Under the pieces are notes generated by a model. It saw nothing but the letters and a program-made list of their open reading frames with translations, was not told where the DNA came from and made no database searches. DNA of 64,000 nt from Lachnospiraceae bacterium. GTDB lineage: Bacteria; Bacillota; Clostridia; Lachnospirales; Lachnospiraceae. Every line of letters starts with the position of its first letter. The first letter of the stretch is position 1. A program made the position numbers and the translations under genes. Of the stretch, positions 25,908 to 35,330 are shown one piece after another. The stretch covers positions 1 to 64,000 of the forward strand of contig JAFVAL010000025.1 of the NCBI GenBank assembly GCA_017480565.1, written 5' to 3'.

Positions 25908-26579
25908 ATGGATTACCGTCATGAATGGAAACACGAGATCAACTACAGTGATCTGCTTTGTATCAGGCAGCGCCTGCGGGCGGTAGCGGAGTCGGATCCG
26001 CACACGGTCGATGGCAAGTATCTGATCCGAAGTTTGTATTTCGACAACATTTTTGATAAAGCCTTGAGAGAAAAGGTGGACGGCGTGAATCTGCGGGAAA
26101 AGTTCCGCATCCGGTATTACAACGGTGATCTTTCCTTCATCAATCTGGAGAAGAAGAGCAAGATCAACGGGATGGAATCTAAGTACCAGGCGCGGATCAC
26201 TGCCGAGGAAGCGCAGAAGATTGTCGATGGTGATATCGACTGGATGATGGATTCTGAGCGGCCGCTGGTGCAGGAACTTTACTGCAAGATGAAGTACCAG
26301 GGGATGCGGCCAAAGACGATCGTGGACTATACGAGACAGCCGTTCATCTACCGGCCCGGTAATGTGCGCGTGACCTTCGATTACAACATTCGAACGGGAC
26401 TTTCCTGCACGGACTTCCTCGATTGGAACTGCCCGACGATCCCTGCGGGGGATCCGATCATTATCCTGGAAGTAAAGTGGGATGAATATCTGCCAACGAT
26501 TATCAAGGATTGCGTGCAGCAGCCCGGCAGAAGAGAGACTGCATTTTCCAAATATGCACAGTGCCGCATCTACGGATGA
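25908..26579 (+). CDS. VTC-domain (polyphosphate polymerase-like) protein
   Basis: A 223-residue protein of the VTC domain family, the triphosphate-tunnel fold also found in yeast vacuolar polyphosphate polymerase. Typical features are the N-terminal RHEWKHEI, SLYFDN, REKFRIRYYN, LEKKSKI and IILEVKWDEYLP strands with alternating charged residues. The bacterial role is unclear; it usually sits beside DUF4956 and CotH or carbohydrate-binding proteins, as here. The ATG at 25908 is preceded by GGAGGG; the longer frame from 25842 lacks a ribosome site. Confidence 0.88.
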   Translation: MDYRHEWKHEINYSDLLCIRQRLRAVAESDPHTVDGKYLIRSLYFDNIFDKALREKVDGVNLREKFRIRYYNGDLSFINLEKKSKINGMESKYQARITAEEAQKIVDGDIDWMMDSERPLVQELYCKMKYQGMRPKTIVDYTRQPFIYRPGNVRVTFDYNIRTGLSCTDFLDWNCPTIPAGDPIIILEVKWDEYLPTIIKDCVQQPGRRETAFSKYAQCRIYG

Positions 26580-26625
26580 GGCTTCATAGATAGATTGAAA
26601 ATAAGATATTTAGGAGGGAACTACA

Positions 26626-27297
26626 ATGACTTTTAGTGATATTTTTAAATCCAGCTTTTTGGAGAACGTAACTGCGGTGAGTGTTCTTGATATGGTGATT
26701 GCGATTGTTCTGGCGTTTTGCGTCGGCATGCTGATCTTTTATGTATACAAGAAAACGTACTCTGGCGTGATGTATTCTTCTAGTTTCGGCGTGACTTTGG
26801 TTGCGCTTACAATGATTACGACCCTCGTAATTTTGGCGGTCACATCGAACGTCGTGCTCTCCCTCGGTATGGTCGGTGCGTTATCTATCGTGCGTTTCCG
26901 TACCGCGATCAAAGAGCCGCTTGACATTGCCTTTTTGTTCTGGAGCATTGCGGCAGGCATCATTCTGGCGGCGGGCATGATTCCCCTTGCGGTCATCGGC
27001 AGCATCATCGTAGCGGTGATCCTGATCGTGTTTGCAAACCGCAAATCTTCCGCAAATCCGTACATTATTGTGCTTTCCGCAGAGGATCAGAAGGCGGAGA
27101 ATGCAGCGGTGGATTTCTTAAAGCAGAATACAAAGAAATGCGTGGTTAAGAGCAAGACCGTGCAGAAGGGTCTGATCGAGGTGAACATGGAGATTCGTCT
27201 GTTAGATGAGAGCACCGAGTTTATCAACACGCTGGCGGACATGGATGGCGTTAAGAGCGCAGTTTTGGTCTCTTACAACGGTGATTACATCGGATAA
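26626..27297 (+). CDS. DUF4956 membrane protein
   Basis: A 223-residue protein with four or five membrane helices in residues 20-145 and a cytoplasmic C-terminal domain of about 75 residues. The motif GMVGALSIVRFRTAIKEP is the hallmark of DUF4956. AGGAGGGA precedes the start. It lies between the VTC and carbohydrate-binding genes in one operon. Function unknown; co-occurrence suggests a role in envelope polymer handling. Confidence 0.88.
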   Translation: MTFSDIFKSSFLENVTAVSVLDMVIAIVLAFCVGMLIFYVYKKTYSGVMYSSSFGVTLVALTMITTLVILAVTSNVVLSLGMVGALSIVRFRTAIKEPLDIAFLFWSIAAGIILAAGMIPLAVIGSIIVAVILIVFANRKSSANPYIIVLSAEDQKAENAAVDFLKQNTKKCVVKSKTVQKGLIEVNMEIRLLDESTEFINTLADMDGVKSAVLVSYNGDYIG

Positions 27298-27315
27298 GAG
27301 GAAAGGAGCAAGGGT

Positions 27316-28230
27316 ATGTCAACGCATAAGAAAATCGACCTCATTTGCGTTGTCGTGATTTTAGTAGGCCTGCTCATCACCGTGTTATTTATGAACGGGG
27401 AAGCGCTCGGCATGACGGTCATGTATGATCAGGACACCGAGGCACATGAAGATACCGAATTCTTCTCTGCGAAGGACTTAAATCCGGACTGGGATGTGTC
27501 CGCGGCGACTTACATCAAATGCATGGGAAGCTACGCGATCATCTCCGGTTCCGGGGCTTATGTCTATGATGGAAATGTCTACATTACCGGCGGTGGCTAC
27601 TATTACATCACTGGGGAGCTCACGGACGGCAGTATCATCGTGGATGCGCATAAGAATTCGAAGGTCTGGGTCATGTTAGACGGTGTGAACGTCTACGCTT
27701 CAGACACCGCAGCCTTTCAGGTGTTACAGGCGGATAAAGTCTTCTTAACGCTTGCGGAAGGTTCGGAAAATGTGCTCGCAAGCGGCGGTGAATTCTCGTC
27801 GGAGGCCGAAGAGGCTGGCATCAACGCAGTCATTTATGCGAAGGATGATTTGACGATCAACGGGTACGGGACACTGACTGTAAATGGTGGTGTGAAGCAT
27901 GGAATCAAGGCAAATGATGACTTGGTGATCACGGGCGGGAACATTTCCATCACCGTGCCGGGTGATGGGATTCACGTCAACGACAGTGTGCGTATCACCG
28001 AGGCGACGATTACGATTGAAGCAGGAGATGATGGCATCGATCAGGATGAGGAAGACGGATATCTGTATGTGGCTTCCGGCACAATCACGATCGATTGTGA
28101 GGATGACGCCGTGAATATTGCAGGGCTTCTGGTTGTGGACGGCGGTACGATCACACCGGACATCAGCGCAGGTGCGATCACGTCGGAGGAGATGCCTCGC
28201 CTTACAGAAGAGGCGACAACAAAGGAATAA
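27316..28230 (+). CDS. Secreted carbohydrate-binding beta-helix protein
   Basis: A 304-residue protein with an N-terminal signal anchor (about 8-27). A right-handed beta-helix-like repeat domain follows: YYITGELTDGSIIVDA, KVWVMLDGVNVY, DDLTINGYGTLTVNGG, ITIEAGDDGIDQ. This is the pattern of the Cthe_2159-type carbohydrate-binding family. It is shorter than many relatives. It is the last gene of the VTC/DUF4956 cluster; the CotH kinase often found with these genes is missing. Confidence 0.8.
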   Translation: MSTHKKIDLICVVVILVGLLITVLFMNGEALGMTVMYDQDTEAHEDTEFFSAKDLNPDWDVSAATYIKCMGSYAIISGSGAYVYDGNVYITGGGYYYITGELTDGSIIVDAHKNSKVWVMLDGVNVYASDTAAFQVLQADKVFLTLAEGSENVLASGGEFSSEAEEAGINAVIYAKDDLTINGYGTLTVNGGVKHGIKANDDLVITGGNISITVPGDGIHVNDSVRITEATITIEAGDDGIDQDEEDGYLYVASGTITIDCEDDAVNIAGLLVVDGGTITPDISAGAITSEEMPRLTEEATTKE

Positions 28231-28238
28231 TTCAGAGA

Positions 28239-28263
28239 AAAAGGCAGGGAAACCTGCTTTTTT
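28239..28263 (+). terminator. Terminator of the VTC operon
   Basis: AAAGGCAGG/CCTGCTTT with a GAAA loop, followed by TTTTTTC. Confidence 0.8.
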
Positions 28264-28275
28264 CGTGGGGAAATA

Positions 28276-28304
28276 TTGACATCGGGAGAAAGCATCGTTA
28301 TATT
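28276..28304 (+). promoter_or_regulatory. Promoter of the ATP-grasp/esterase pair
   Basis: TTGACA (28276-28281) and TATATT (28299-28304), 17-base spacer. Confidence 0.75.
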
Positions 28305-28343
28305 TTGTGAGAAAGAAAGATTTCTTTTGGGGGTAATGAGACT

Positions 28344-29537
28344 ATGAATTTTGTATTTATTTCACCGAACTTTCCGCACACGTACTGGCAGTTCTGCGAC
28401 CGTTTGAAGAGAAACGGGGTCAATGTGCTGGGTATCGGCGACACACCATATGATGCATTAGAGGCACCGCTTAAGGCCTCTCTGACAGAGTATTACCGGG
28501 TCTCTTCGATGGAAGATTACGATCAAATGTACCGCGCGGTTGCATTTTTTGCTTTTAAGTACGGAAAGATCGATTGGCTCGAATCGAACAACGAGTATTG
28601 GCTGGAGCAGGATGCAAGGCTGCGGACGGATTTCCACATCACAACGGGTATTCAGGAAGACGAGATCGGTGCCTGGAAGCACAAATCTTCGATGAAGCCG
28701 GTGTACGCGGCTGCAGGGATTCCGACTGCGCGCTGCCATAAGGTGACAGACAAAGAGGCCGCGGAGACATTTTTAAAGAGGATCGGAGGCTTCCCGGTGA
28801 TCGCAAAGCCGGACGTCGGGGTTGGCGCAGCAAACACGTATAAGATTGAAAATGAGGCGCAATTTGAGGCATTTTTCGCGGAAAAACCGGACGTGCCTTA
28901 CGTGATGGAAGAGTTTGTGACCGGGGACATCTGTTCTTACGATGCGATCACGGACTCCCACTGCGAGCCTGTGTTTGAGTCGATGACCGTATGGCCGCCG
29001 TCCATCGCAGACATCGTCAATCTCGACCTGGATTTGTCGTATTATACCTGCGCGGAGGTGCCGGAGGCGTTAAAAGATCTGGGAAGACGTGCCCTGAAGG
29101 GCTTTAACGTCAGAAGCCGTTTCGTGCATCTGGAGTTCTTCCGCCTGACCAAGGCAAGAAAAGGGCTCGGAGAAATCGGTGATTTCGTTGCACTGGAAGT
29201 CAACATGCGCCCGGCAGGCGGCTACACACCGGATATGATGAATTTTGCACATGCGACCGATGTTTATCAGATCTGGGCGGACATGGTGACGAAGGATGAA
29301 AGGATTCTCGCAGACCGCGAGGAGGATCACTGGTGCGTCTACGCAAGCCGCAAAGACTGGCATACATTTAAGCATACGCATGAGGAAATCCTTGCCCGTT
29401 ACGGGGAGCGCATTGTGATGTGCGAGCGCATGCCGGAGCTGATGTGGGCGACGATGGGCTGCCAGATGTATACCGCGCACGCCTACAGTGAGGAAGAAGT
29501 ACAGGAGTTTATTGCATTTGTACATGAGAGGGCATAA
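28344..29537 (+). CDS. ATP-grasp domain protein
   Basis: A 397-residue soluble enzyme with a pre-ATP-grasp Rossmann segment (FVFISPNFPHTY) and an ATP-grasp core: GGFPVIAKPDVGVGAANTYKI for the lysine and glycine loop, YVMEEFVTGDICSYD, and FVALEVNMRPAGG with metal-binding acidic residues. It should join a carboxylate to an amine or thiol via acyl phosphate. The substrate is unknown. The esterase-like gene starts 3 bases after the stop, so the two probably share a pathway. Confidence 0.82.
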   Translation: MNFVFISPNFPHTYWQFCDRLKRNGVNVLGIGDTPYDALEAPLKASLTEYYRVSSMEDYDQMYRAVAFFAFKYGKIDWLESNNEYWLEQDARLRTDFHITTGIQEDEIGAWKHKSSMKPVYAAAGIPTARCHKVTDKEAAETFLKRIGGFPVIAKPDVGVGAANTYKIENEAQFEAFFAEKPDVPYVMEEFVTGDICSYDAITDSHCEPVFESMTVWPPSIADIVNLDLDLSYYTCAEVPEALKDLGRRALKGFNVRSRFVHLEFFRLTKARKGLGEIGDFVALEVNMRPAGGYTPDMMNFAHATDVYQIWADMVTKDERILADREEDHWCVYASRKDWHTFKHTHEEILARYGERIVMCERMPELMWATMGCQMYTAHAYSEEEVQEFIAFVHERA

Positions 29538-29540
29538 GCC

Positions 29541-30272
29541 ATGAAAGAGACATACCAGAAGCATTACAGCGAGATTCTTGGCAGAGACATGGAGTACCTG
29601 ACGTTCGGGGAGAGTGGGAAGCTATGCATTGCATTTCCCCCGCAGAACGGACGATTCCATGATTTTAAAGATTTCGGCATGGTCGACTGCGTTAAGGACT
29701 GGGTCGAAGCGGGCAAGATCCGCATCGTTTGCCCGGACGGTATCGATGGGGAGACGTGGTCGAACAAAGAAGGCAATCCACGCGCGAGAATTGAGCTTCA
29801 GGAGAAATGGTTCCACTACATCGTGGATGAGTTTCTGCCGGCGGTGCGCGTGGGAAATGAGAAAGCGATGGTCACCGGCTGCAGCATGGGCGGTGTGCAT
29901 GCGGGCAATTTCTTTTTCCGCAGACCGGACTTGTTTGATGTGATGATAAGCCTAAGCGGACTGTTTAATGCGCAGTACTTCTTCGGAGATTATATGGATG
30001 ATCTTGTGTACGATAATTCGCCAGTGCATTTCTTGCCAAATATGCCGGCGGATCATCCCTGGATGAAGCTGTACCGGGAGAGCACGATTATTCTATGCGT
30101 CGGGCAGGGTGCCTGGGAGGATGATCTGCTTTACGGGACACGGGTGCTGGATACGATTCTTGCGATGAAGGAGATCCCGCACTGGGCGGATTACTGGGGG
30201 TATGATGTGGCGCACGACTGGCCGTGGTGGAGGAAGCAGCTACCGTACTTTTTGGAGAAGATCTTGGGGTGA
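29541..30272 (+). CDS. Alpha/beta-hydrolase esterase
   Basis: A 243-residue cytoplasmic protein of the putative esterase (esterase D/Fes-like) family. The nucleophile elbow is GCSMGG (about 112-117), the base histidine is in YDVAHDW (about 226), and an aspartate in the preceding strand region completes a plausible triad. No signal peptide. It is paired with the ATP-grasp enzyme and may hydrolyse or condition its product (inference). Confidence 0.8.
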   Translation: MKETYQKHYSEILGRDMEYLTFGESGKLCIAFPPQNGRFHDFKDFGMVDCVKDWVEAGKIRIVCPDGIDGETWSNKEGNPRARIELQEKWFHYIVDEFLPAVRVGNEKAMVTGCSMGGVHAGNFFFRRPDLFDVMISLSGLFNAQYFFGDYMDDLVYDNSPVHFLPNMPADHPWMKLYRESTIILCVGQGAWEDDLLYGTRVLDTILAMKEIPHWADYWGYDVAHDWPWWRKQLPYFLEKILG

Positions 30273-30397
30273 AAGGCTGCTGATGTATGCTCGTCGCAGT
30301 TTCAATCTTGGCGCGGACACCTTGCGGTTTCGTTTCGCCAGTAGCGGACACGTAAGCGGCCTTCCATCGTCACTCCCGCGAATAAAGTATCAGACAT

Positions 30398-30502
30398 AAA
30401 GCTTGGGGCGTTGCTTACGCAACGAACGCCACAACTCAGACCCGCTATCATGCAAACATGAGCGGTTCTGAGAATTGTGGCGTTATAACCCCAAGTTTTT
30501 TT
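30398..30502 (+). ncRNA. Candidate structured RNA: three-way-junction inverted repeat with T tail
   Basis: Three helices abut with almost no unpaired bases. P1 is GCTTGGGG (30401-30408) with CCCCAAGT (30489-30496). P2 is CGTTGC-TTAC-GCAACG (30409-30424). P3 is AACGCCACAA (30425-30434) with TTGTGGCGTT (30475-30484), extended by CTCAGA/TCTGAG, CCGCT/AGCGG and CATG/CATG around a CAAA loop. It ends in seven T. It could be an elaborate terminator, a small RNA or a mobile palindromic element. Bases 30273-30397 and 30503-30724 hold no gene I can support, though parts of these flanks (near 30300 and 30580) look imperfectly inverted to each other. Confidence 0.55.
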
Positions 30503-30724
30503 GATTTACACTATCTCCGCGAGTCGTAGCCGATGCGCGCCACGCTAAGTGCCGACTGTCTCAAAGACCGCGCAGATTGAAGCCTGCTCCTCGATAGTCA
30601 GCTGTTGCCCGTTGGTTAAATAATTTTCCTGATAATTAATAGACAATCAATGGTTTTCTTATAGCGCGTGGGGTAAGATAAATCCAGGATCGATCCGCGA
30701 ATGAAATGAAAGGATGAAACTATA

Positions 30725-31759
30725 ATGACAGTGGGAAATGTAATCAGATTGTACCGAAAGAAGCTGGGGATGACGCAGGAAGAGATGGCCGAGAGGCTTG
30801 GCGTCACCACTCCTGCCGTGAATAAGTGGGAAAATGATAAATCTCAGCCGGATATTGCGCTTCTTGCACCGATTGCGAGGCTTCTTGGCATCACGACAGA
30901 TACGCTTTTGTCTTTTCGCGATTCCTTAACGAATGAGGAAATTGCTGTCTTTGTGAAGAAGCTTGATGAGGATCTGACGACGCGAGAGTATGCGGAAGTA
31001 TTTGAAGAGGCGAAGAAGACGATCGAATCATATCCGAACTGCGATCAGTTGCTCTGGCAGACTGCAGTGATCCTTCATGCCAAAAGAACGATGGATCACA
31101 TTCCGGACAAAGAGAGATACGATGATACAATCTTTCGATGGCTGGAACGTTGTCTTAACTCGGAAGACGAAACGATTCGAAAAGAGGCCGCAGGCTCTCT
31201 CTTTTACGCACATTTGCAGAAAGAAAACTACGAGAAAGCACAGTCTTATCTTTCCTATCTTGCTCTGGACAGTCCCGAGCGAAAGCGAAAAGAAGCGGTC
31301 ATTTTCAGCAAGACCGGGAAGAAGGAGGAGGCCTACCGCGCCTATGAAGAACTGCTCTTTACCAATTACCAGTTCCTCAGTCTGGTGTTAAATGATCTTC
31401 GCAACCTCTACATAGAGGATGGTGATCACGAGATGGCATGGAAGCTCGTGGATGTCCAAAAGCAAGCCGCTAAGGCCTTTGAAATGGGTCAGTACCAGGA
31501 AGTTAGTGTCGGACTCGCCGTGGCATCCTGGGAGAAAGACGTATCAAAGACCGCCGCGATCATGCAAGACATTTTAGGAGCGCTAAGTCACATCGGCGAC
31601 TTTTCAGGATCCCCCTTGTATCAGCACATGACCTTTACACAAATGGATCCCGCGTTCACAAAACGACTCTACCAAAGCCTCGTTGAAGGAATGAAGGATG
31701 AGACGTACGCCTACATGAAAGGAAATGAGTTCTGGGAAGAAACAGTCTCAAACAAGTAA
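30725..31759 (+). CDS. XRE-family regulator with TPR-like C-terminal domain
   Basis: A 344-residue protein. Residues 4-58 form a clear XRE helix-turn-helix (RLYRKKLGMTQEEMAERLGV). The rest is all-helical and TPR-like (about 90-330), as in regulators that sense peptides or partner proteins. GAAAGGAT precedes the ATG. It is a single-gene unit between the structured element at 30.4 kb and a strong terminator. The target is unknown. Confidence 0.85.
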   Translation: MTVGNVIRLYRKKLGMTQEEMAERLGVTTPAVNKWENDKSQPDIALLAPIARLLGITTDTLLSFRDSLTNEEIAVFVKKLDEDLTTREYAEVFEEAKKTIESYPNCDQLLWQTAVILHAKRTMDHIPDKERYDDTIFRWLERCLNSEDETIRKEAAGSLFYAHLQKENYEKAQSYLSYLALDSPERKRKEAVIFSKTGKKEEAYRAYEELLFTNYQFLSLVLNDLRNLYIEDGDHEMAWKLVDVQKQAAKAFEMGQYQEVSVGLAVASWEKDVSKTAAIMQDILGALSHIGDFSGSPLYQHMTFTQMDPAFTKRLYQSLVEGMKDETYAYMKGNEFWEETVSNK

Positions 31760-31768
31760 ATTTGGCAA

Positions 31769-31815
31769 AAAGAAGAACCATTGGCTTAAAAACCAACGGT
31801 TCTTCTTGCTTTTTT
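31769..31815. terminator. Bidirectional terminator between XRE and Lrp genes
   Basis: AAGAAGAACCATTGG/CCAACGGTTCTTCTT, a long stem with one mismatch, followed by GCTTTTTT on plus and TTTTTG on minus. Confidence 0.9.
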
Positions 31816-31825
31816 GGAGATAGCC

Positions 31826-32275
31826 TCATTTATCATCCTCTACCTCTACCTGCACGCCTCTCGGCCTTACCGCCGTCGAGAAGACGATCTGTGTCTGGGT
31901 CTTTCCAAACTTCTGGAGCTGTCCGATGAAGGTGTCGAGCTCCTCGGTGCTTCTAAAGCACACTTTGATCAACATGCTATACATCCCGGTGACGCAGGCA
32001 CATTCCAGGACGTTCGGGCAGGCCTGGATGAAGGGATAGAAGGTCGCTTTCTGCGGCGGCTCCATCTCGAGGTTGATGAATGCAGTGATCGGGTAGCCTA
32101 ACTTCTGGGCGTCGACCTGTGCCTGATAGCCAGTGATATATCCCTCGCGTTCCAGCTTCTCGATGCGAGAGGATACCGCGGGGGAGGAGAGGAAGACGTG
32201 CTCTCCGAGTTGCTTTAACGAATAGCGTGCATTCTCCTGCAGCAGACTGATTAACTTGCGATCGATATTATCCAT
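31826..32275 (-). CDS. Lrp/AsnC-family transcriptional regulator
   Basis: A 149-residue regulator with an N-terminal winged helix (IDRKLISLLQENARYSLKQL, about 4-55) and a C-terminal RAM/AsnC ligand domain (about 62-140). The ATG at 32275 is chosen because GGAG lies 6 bases upstream and the family starts at this point; the longer frame adds 27 unrelated residues. It is encoded beside a minus-strand MFS transporter, a likely target. Confidence 0.88.
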   Translation of the reverse strand: MDNIDRKLISLLQENARYSLKQLGEHVFLSSPAVSSRIEKLEREGYITGYQAQVDAQKLGYPITAFINLEMEPPQKATFYPFIQACPNVLECACVTGMYSMLIKVCFRSTEELDTFIGQLQKFGKTQTQIVFSTAVRPRGVQVEVEDDK

Positions 32276-32423
32276 GACTTCTCCAATCCGGTGTACAAAA
32301 AGGCGTACACCCCATTTACAGAATAAGGCACATGACCTCCCAGCCATGTGCCTCATTGCACTTCTCTTACCGTTTTTAACTATACCATCATAAAATTAAT
32401 TTTGCAAGACGAATCTGGCAATT

Positions 32424-33731
32424 TTATGCAGTAAATCTGGCCTTAGACTTAATTTTCTTTCTTCTGTCGTAGATGTGCGTCACGTAGAAGGTGATGACAC
32501 AGCCGATGGCGGCGAAGCCGACGCAGAGCCAGAGGAGGGCTTTGATGCCAAAATGATCGATGATCGCACCTCCGATTAAACTGCCTATGGTCATGGCCAT
32601 GCCGACGGTGGCTGCGGAGATTAAGGCCTGGGCTTTGACACGATCCTCCGCGTCCACGCAGTCATTTGCAAAATAGGTGGATGCCGGCAGGAAGATACCG
32701 AAGGAGACGCTCTGCATCATGGCAGCGATATACATCATACCTTCGCTTTTTGCCAGGGTCATCAGGAGCACTTTTAAAATGAAGCCGATGCCTGCAACGC
32801 GCAGCAGTCTGGTCGCGGTGAGCTTCTTTTGCAGCCAGTTGAAGGAGACCATCGCGGGTAGTTCCATCGACGCAGCAATCGCGAGGGTGTAACCGACGGT
32901 TTTCGCACTGCCGCCGACGTCCGTTGCAATGTTGATCATGTAGCTGTTGACGCACTGGTAAGCGGTCATCGAGAAAAAGCAGCCGATGAGGAAAAGAACG
33001 AAGTTTTTATGCTTTCGCATGAAAGAAAGCGTGCCGCCCTGGTGCTTTTTGTGCGTTGTCTGTGAGTGCGAGGTGTCGCCGGTGCGCAGATGAAATTCGA
33101 TCGGCTTGTGGGAGTGCACGTGATAGCCGCGGATGCGGAAGGTGACGACCAGGATCACGAGGATCACAAAGAATCCCAGCAAGGTATAGAAAATGCATCC
33201 GGACCCGAAGATCACGACCAGATTTCCCATGATGACATTGATCAGGGCTGCGCAAATGGATCCGACACCGCGGGCGAGGCCAAAGTTGACCGGGATTCCG
33301 TGGTTGATAAACACATAGCAGAGCGATGTGATGAAGGATTGCAGCGCATATAAAATGATCAACATGATCGCGTAGAGGATCGCTACGAGGATCGGTTGAT
33401 TGACTCCCATGTACTGGAAGAACAAGAGGGAGCCGCCGAGAGCGAGGACGATGCCGATTAAGGTCAGGGTCACGGGCTGCAGCCGGATCTTTTTAGAGCG
33501 ATCAATGATGCCGGAGAGGCCGGTTTGTAAGAGGACTGAGCCAATCGAGGCGATCGCATAAAGGACACCGATGATCGTATAAGAGAGGCCGCGGTCTGCC
33601 AGATACTGGGTCGTATAGGCGCGGATGGCCATGTAGCCCATCCAGAAGGCTCCTTGGATGAGCGCGTAGTGTAAGGTTAGTTTCCCTGCTTCGTGGACTT
33701 TTTCTGCCCGCAGTTGGTTAGATTCTTTCAT
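32424..33731 (-). CDS. MFS transporter
   Basis: A 435-residue protein with twelve predicted membrane helices and a His-rich central loop (about 215-245, HVHSHKPIEF and TSHSQTTHKKH). It resembles the MFS_1-like/nucleoside-or-sugar proton symporter branch rather than a drug pump. Substrate not predictable; the His-rich loop between the two halves could bind metal. The ribosome site is GAAGTGAG. It is convergent with nothing and divergent from the GlpA-like operon. Confidence 0.85.
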   Translation of the reverse strand: MKESNQLRAEKVHEAGKLTLHYALIQGAFWMGYMAIRAYTTQYLADRGLSYTIIGVLYAIASIGSVLLQTGLSGIIDRSKKIRLQPVTLTLIGIVLALGGSLLFFQYMGVNQPILVAILYAIMLIILYALQSFITSLCYVFINHGIPVNFGLARGVGSICAALINVIMGNLVVIFGSGCIFYTLLGFFVILVILVVTFRIRGYHVHSHKPIEFHLRTGDTSHSQTTHKKHQGGTLSFMRKHKNFVLFLIGCFFSMTAYQCVNSYMINIATDVGGSAKTVGYTLAIAASMELPAMVSFNWLQKKLTATRLLRVAGIGFILKVLLMTLAKSEGMMYIAAMMQSVSFGIFLPASTYFANDCVDAEDRVKAQALISAATVGMAMTIGSLIGGAIIDHFGIKALLWLCVGFAAIGCVITFYVTHIYDRRKKIKSKARFTA

Positions 33732-33884
33732 TTCTTCTCACTTCATATCGATTGTTTATTTTCTTTTTCACACCTTGCCTATTCTAGCCCTATTTTCCGC
33801 GAAATACAATAGCAAAATACAAGGTTTTGCGGTATAATCAAGAAAGTATGGATGAGATTCTTTAGGATTTCGGAGGTTATGCGT

Positions 33885-35330
33885 ATGCAATATGATGTGA
33901 TCGTGATCGGCGGCGGTGTGATCGGTTGTTCGATCGCGAGAGAGTTGTCCCGCTATGCGGGAAAGATTGCGCTGTTTGAGCGTGAGGAAGATGTCTGCGA
34001 AGGTACATCGAAAGCCAATTCCGGGATCGTGCACGGCGGCTATGATGCGGCGCCCGGCACCTGGAAGGCGAAGATGAACGTGGCCGGATCGAAGATGATG
34101 GCTGCGCTTGCAAAAGAGCTTGACATTGACTATAAACAGAACGGGTCGGTTGTCGTTGCGTTTTCAGAGGATGGCATTCCGCACCTGAAAGAGCTTTTAG
34201 CGCAGGGCGTGGCAAATGGTGTCGAAGGTCTGGAGATTCTCTACGGAGAGGATTGTCAGAAGCTGATTCCGAATCTTTCCGATGACGTGGTTGCCCTGTT
34301 AAATGTACCGAGCGGCGGTATCGTATGTCCGTTTAGCCTGACCTATGCGATGGCTGACAATGCAGCGGTCAACGGCGTGGAGTTTTGCTTTGAAACCGAG
34401 GTGACCGGGATCGAGAAGGCCGAAGAAGGTTATGTGATAGCGACCAACCGCGGTACATTTACGACGCGTGCGGTGGTGAACGCAGCGGGTGTTTATTCGG
34501 ACGTTTTCCACAACATGGTGAGCGAAAAGAAGATTCATATCACACCGAGACGAGGCCAATACTGTCTGATGGATAAGGTCGTCGGCGGACTTGTGAAGCA
34601 GACCATTTTCCAGTTGCCGACGAAGCTTGGCAAGGGCGTACTTGTAACCCCGACCGCGCACGGCAATCTGATGATCGGTCCGAACGCAGAGAATCTGGAG
34701 GATAAAGAGGCGGTGTTTACGACCGCAGAAGGCCTGGAAGATATCATAAGGAGAGCGTCTCTTAGCGTGAAGAGCCTGCCGACTAGACAGATTATCACGT
34801 CCTTTGCGGGACTGCGTGCGCACGGTGACCAGCATGATTTCGTGCTGGGTGAGCCAGAAGATGCACCGTATTTCTTTGATGCGGCTGCCATCGAGTCTCC
34901 GGGACTTTCTTCTGCGCCTGCGATCGGTGTTTACATTGCGGAGCTTGCAGCAGAGAAGTTAGAGCTTGCAAAGAAGGAGAACTTTGTCGCAGAGCGGCAC
35001 ATTGCGAAAGCATTTCACCAGATGACAAGCGAGGAGCGCAAAGCCGCGATCGCGGAAAATCCAGCCTATGGAAATATCATTTGTCGGTGCGAGACTGTGA
35101 CAGAGGCGGAGATCGTCGATGCGATTCATCGTCCGGTGGGCGCAAAGAGCCTGGACGGGATCAAGCGCAGAACCAGAACCGGAATGGGACGCTGCCAGGC
35201 AGGTTTCTGCACGCCTAAGGTGACGGAGATTCTAAGGCGCGAGCTGGGGCTTGATTACGAGGAGATCACCAAGACCGGCAAAGGGTCTGAGATTTTGGAT
35301 CATAGAAATAAGGAGGTGGCAGGCAAATGA
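33885..35330 (+). CDS. GlpA-like FAD-dependent dehydrogenase with BFD domain
   Basis: A 481-residue flavoenzyme with the FAD motif VIVIGGGVIGCSIARELSRY, a DAO-type domain (about 1-360) and a C-terminal BFD-like [2Fe-2S] domain (CRCET ... GMGRCQAGFC, about 405-450). It resembles the catalytic subunit of anaerobic glycerol-3-phosphate dehydrogenase; related proteins also oxidise hydroxy acids. Of two nearby ATGs, 33885 is chosen because GGAGG at 33872-33876 is then 8 bases away. It overlaps the next gene by 4 bases. A consensus TATAAT at 33833 probably belongs to its promoter. Confidence 0.85.
   Translation: MQYDVIVIGGGVIGCSIARELSRYAGKIALFEREEDVCEGTSKANSGIVHGGYDAAPGTWKAKMNVAGSKMMAALAKELDIDYKQNGSVVVAFSEDGIPHLKELLAQGVANGVEGLEILYGEDCQKLIPNLSDDVVALLNVPSGGIVCPFSLTYAMADNAAVNGVEFCFETEVTGIEKAEEGYVIATNRGTFTTRAVVNAAGVYSDVFHNMVSEKKIHITPRRGQYCLMDKVVGGLVKQTIFQLPTKLGKGVLVTPTAHGNLMIGPNAENLEDKEAVFTTAEGLEDIIRRASLSVKSLPTRQIITSFAGLRAHGDQHDFVLGEPEDAPYFFDAAAIESPGLSSAPAIGVYIAELAAEKLELAKKENFVAERHIAKAFHQMTSEERKAAIAENPAYGNIICRCETVTEAEIVDAIHRPVGAKSLDGIKRRTRTGMGRCQAGFCTPKVTEILRRELGLDYEEITKTGKGSEILDHRNKEVAGK

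Noticed and set aside
30273..30399. Short frame after the esterase gene
   Set aside because: No ribosome site or independent start; it overlaps the flank of the structured repeat.
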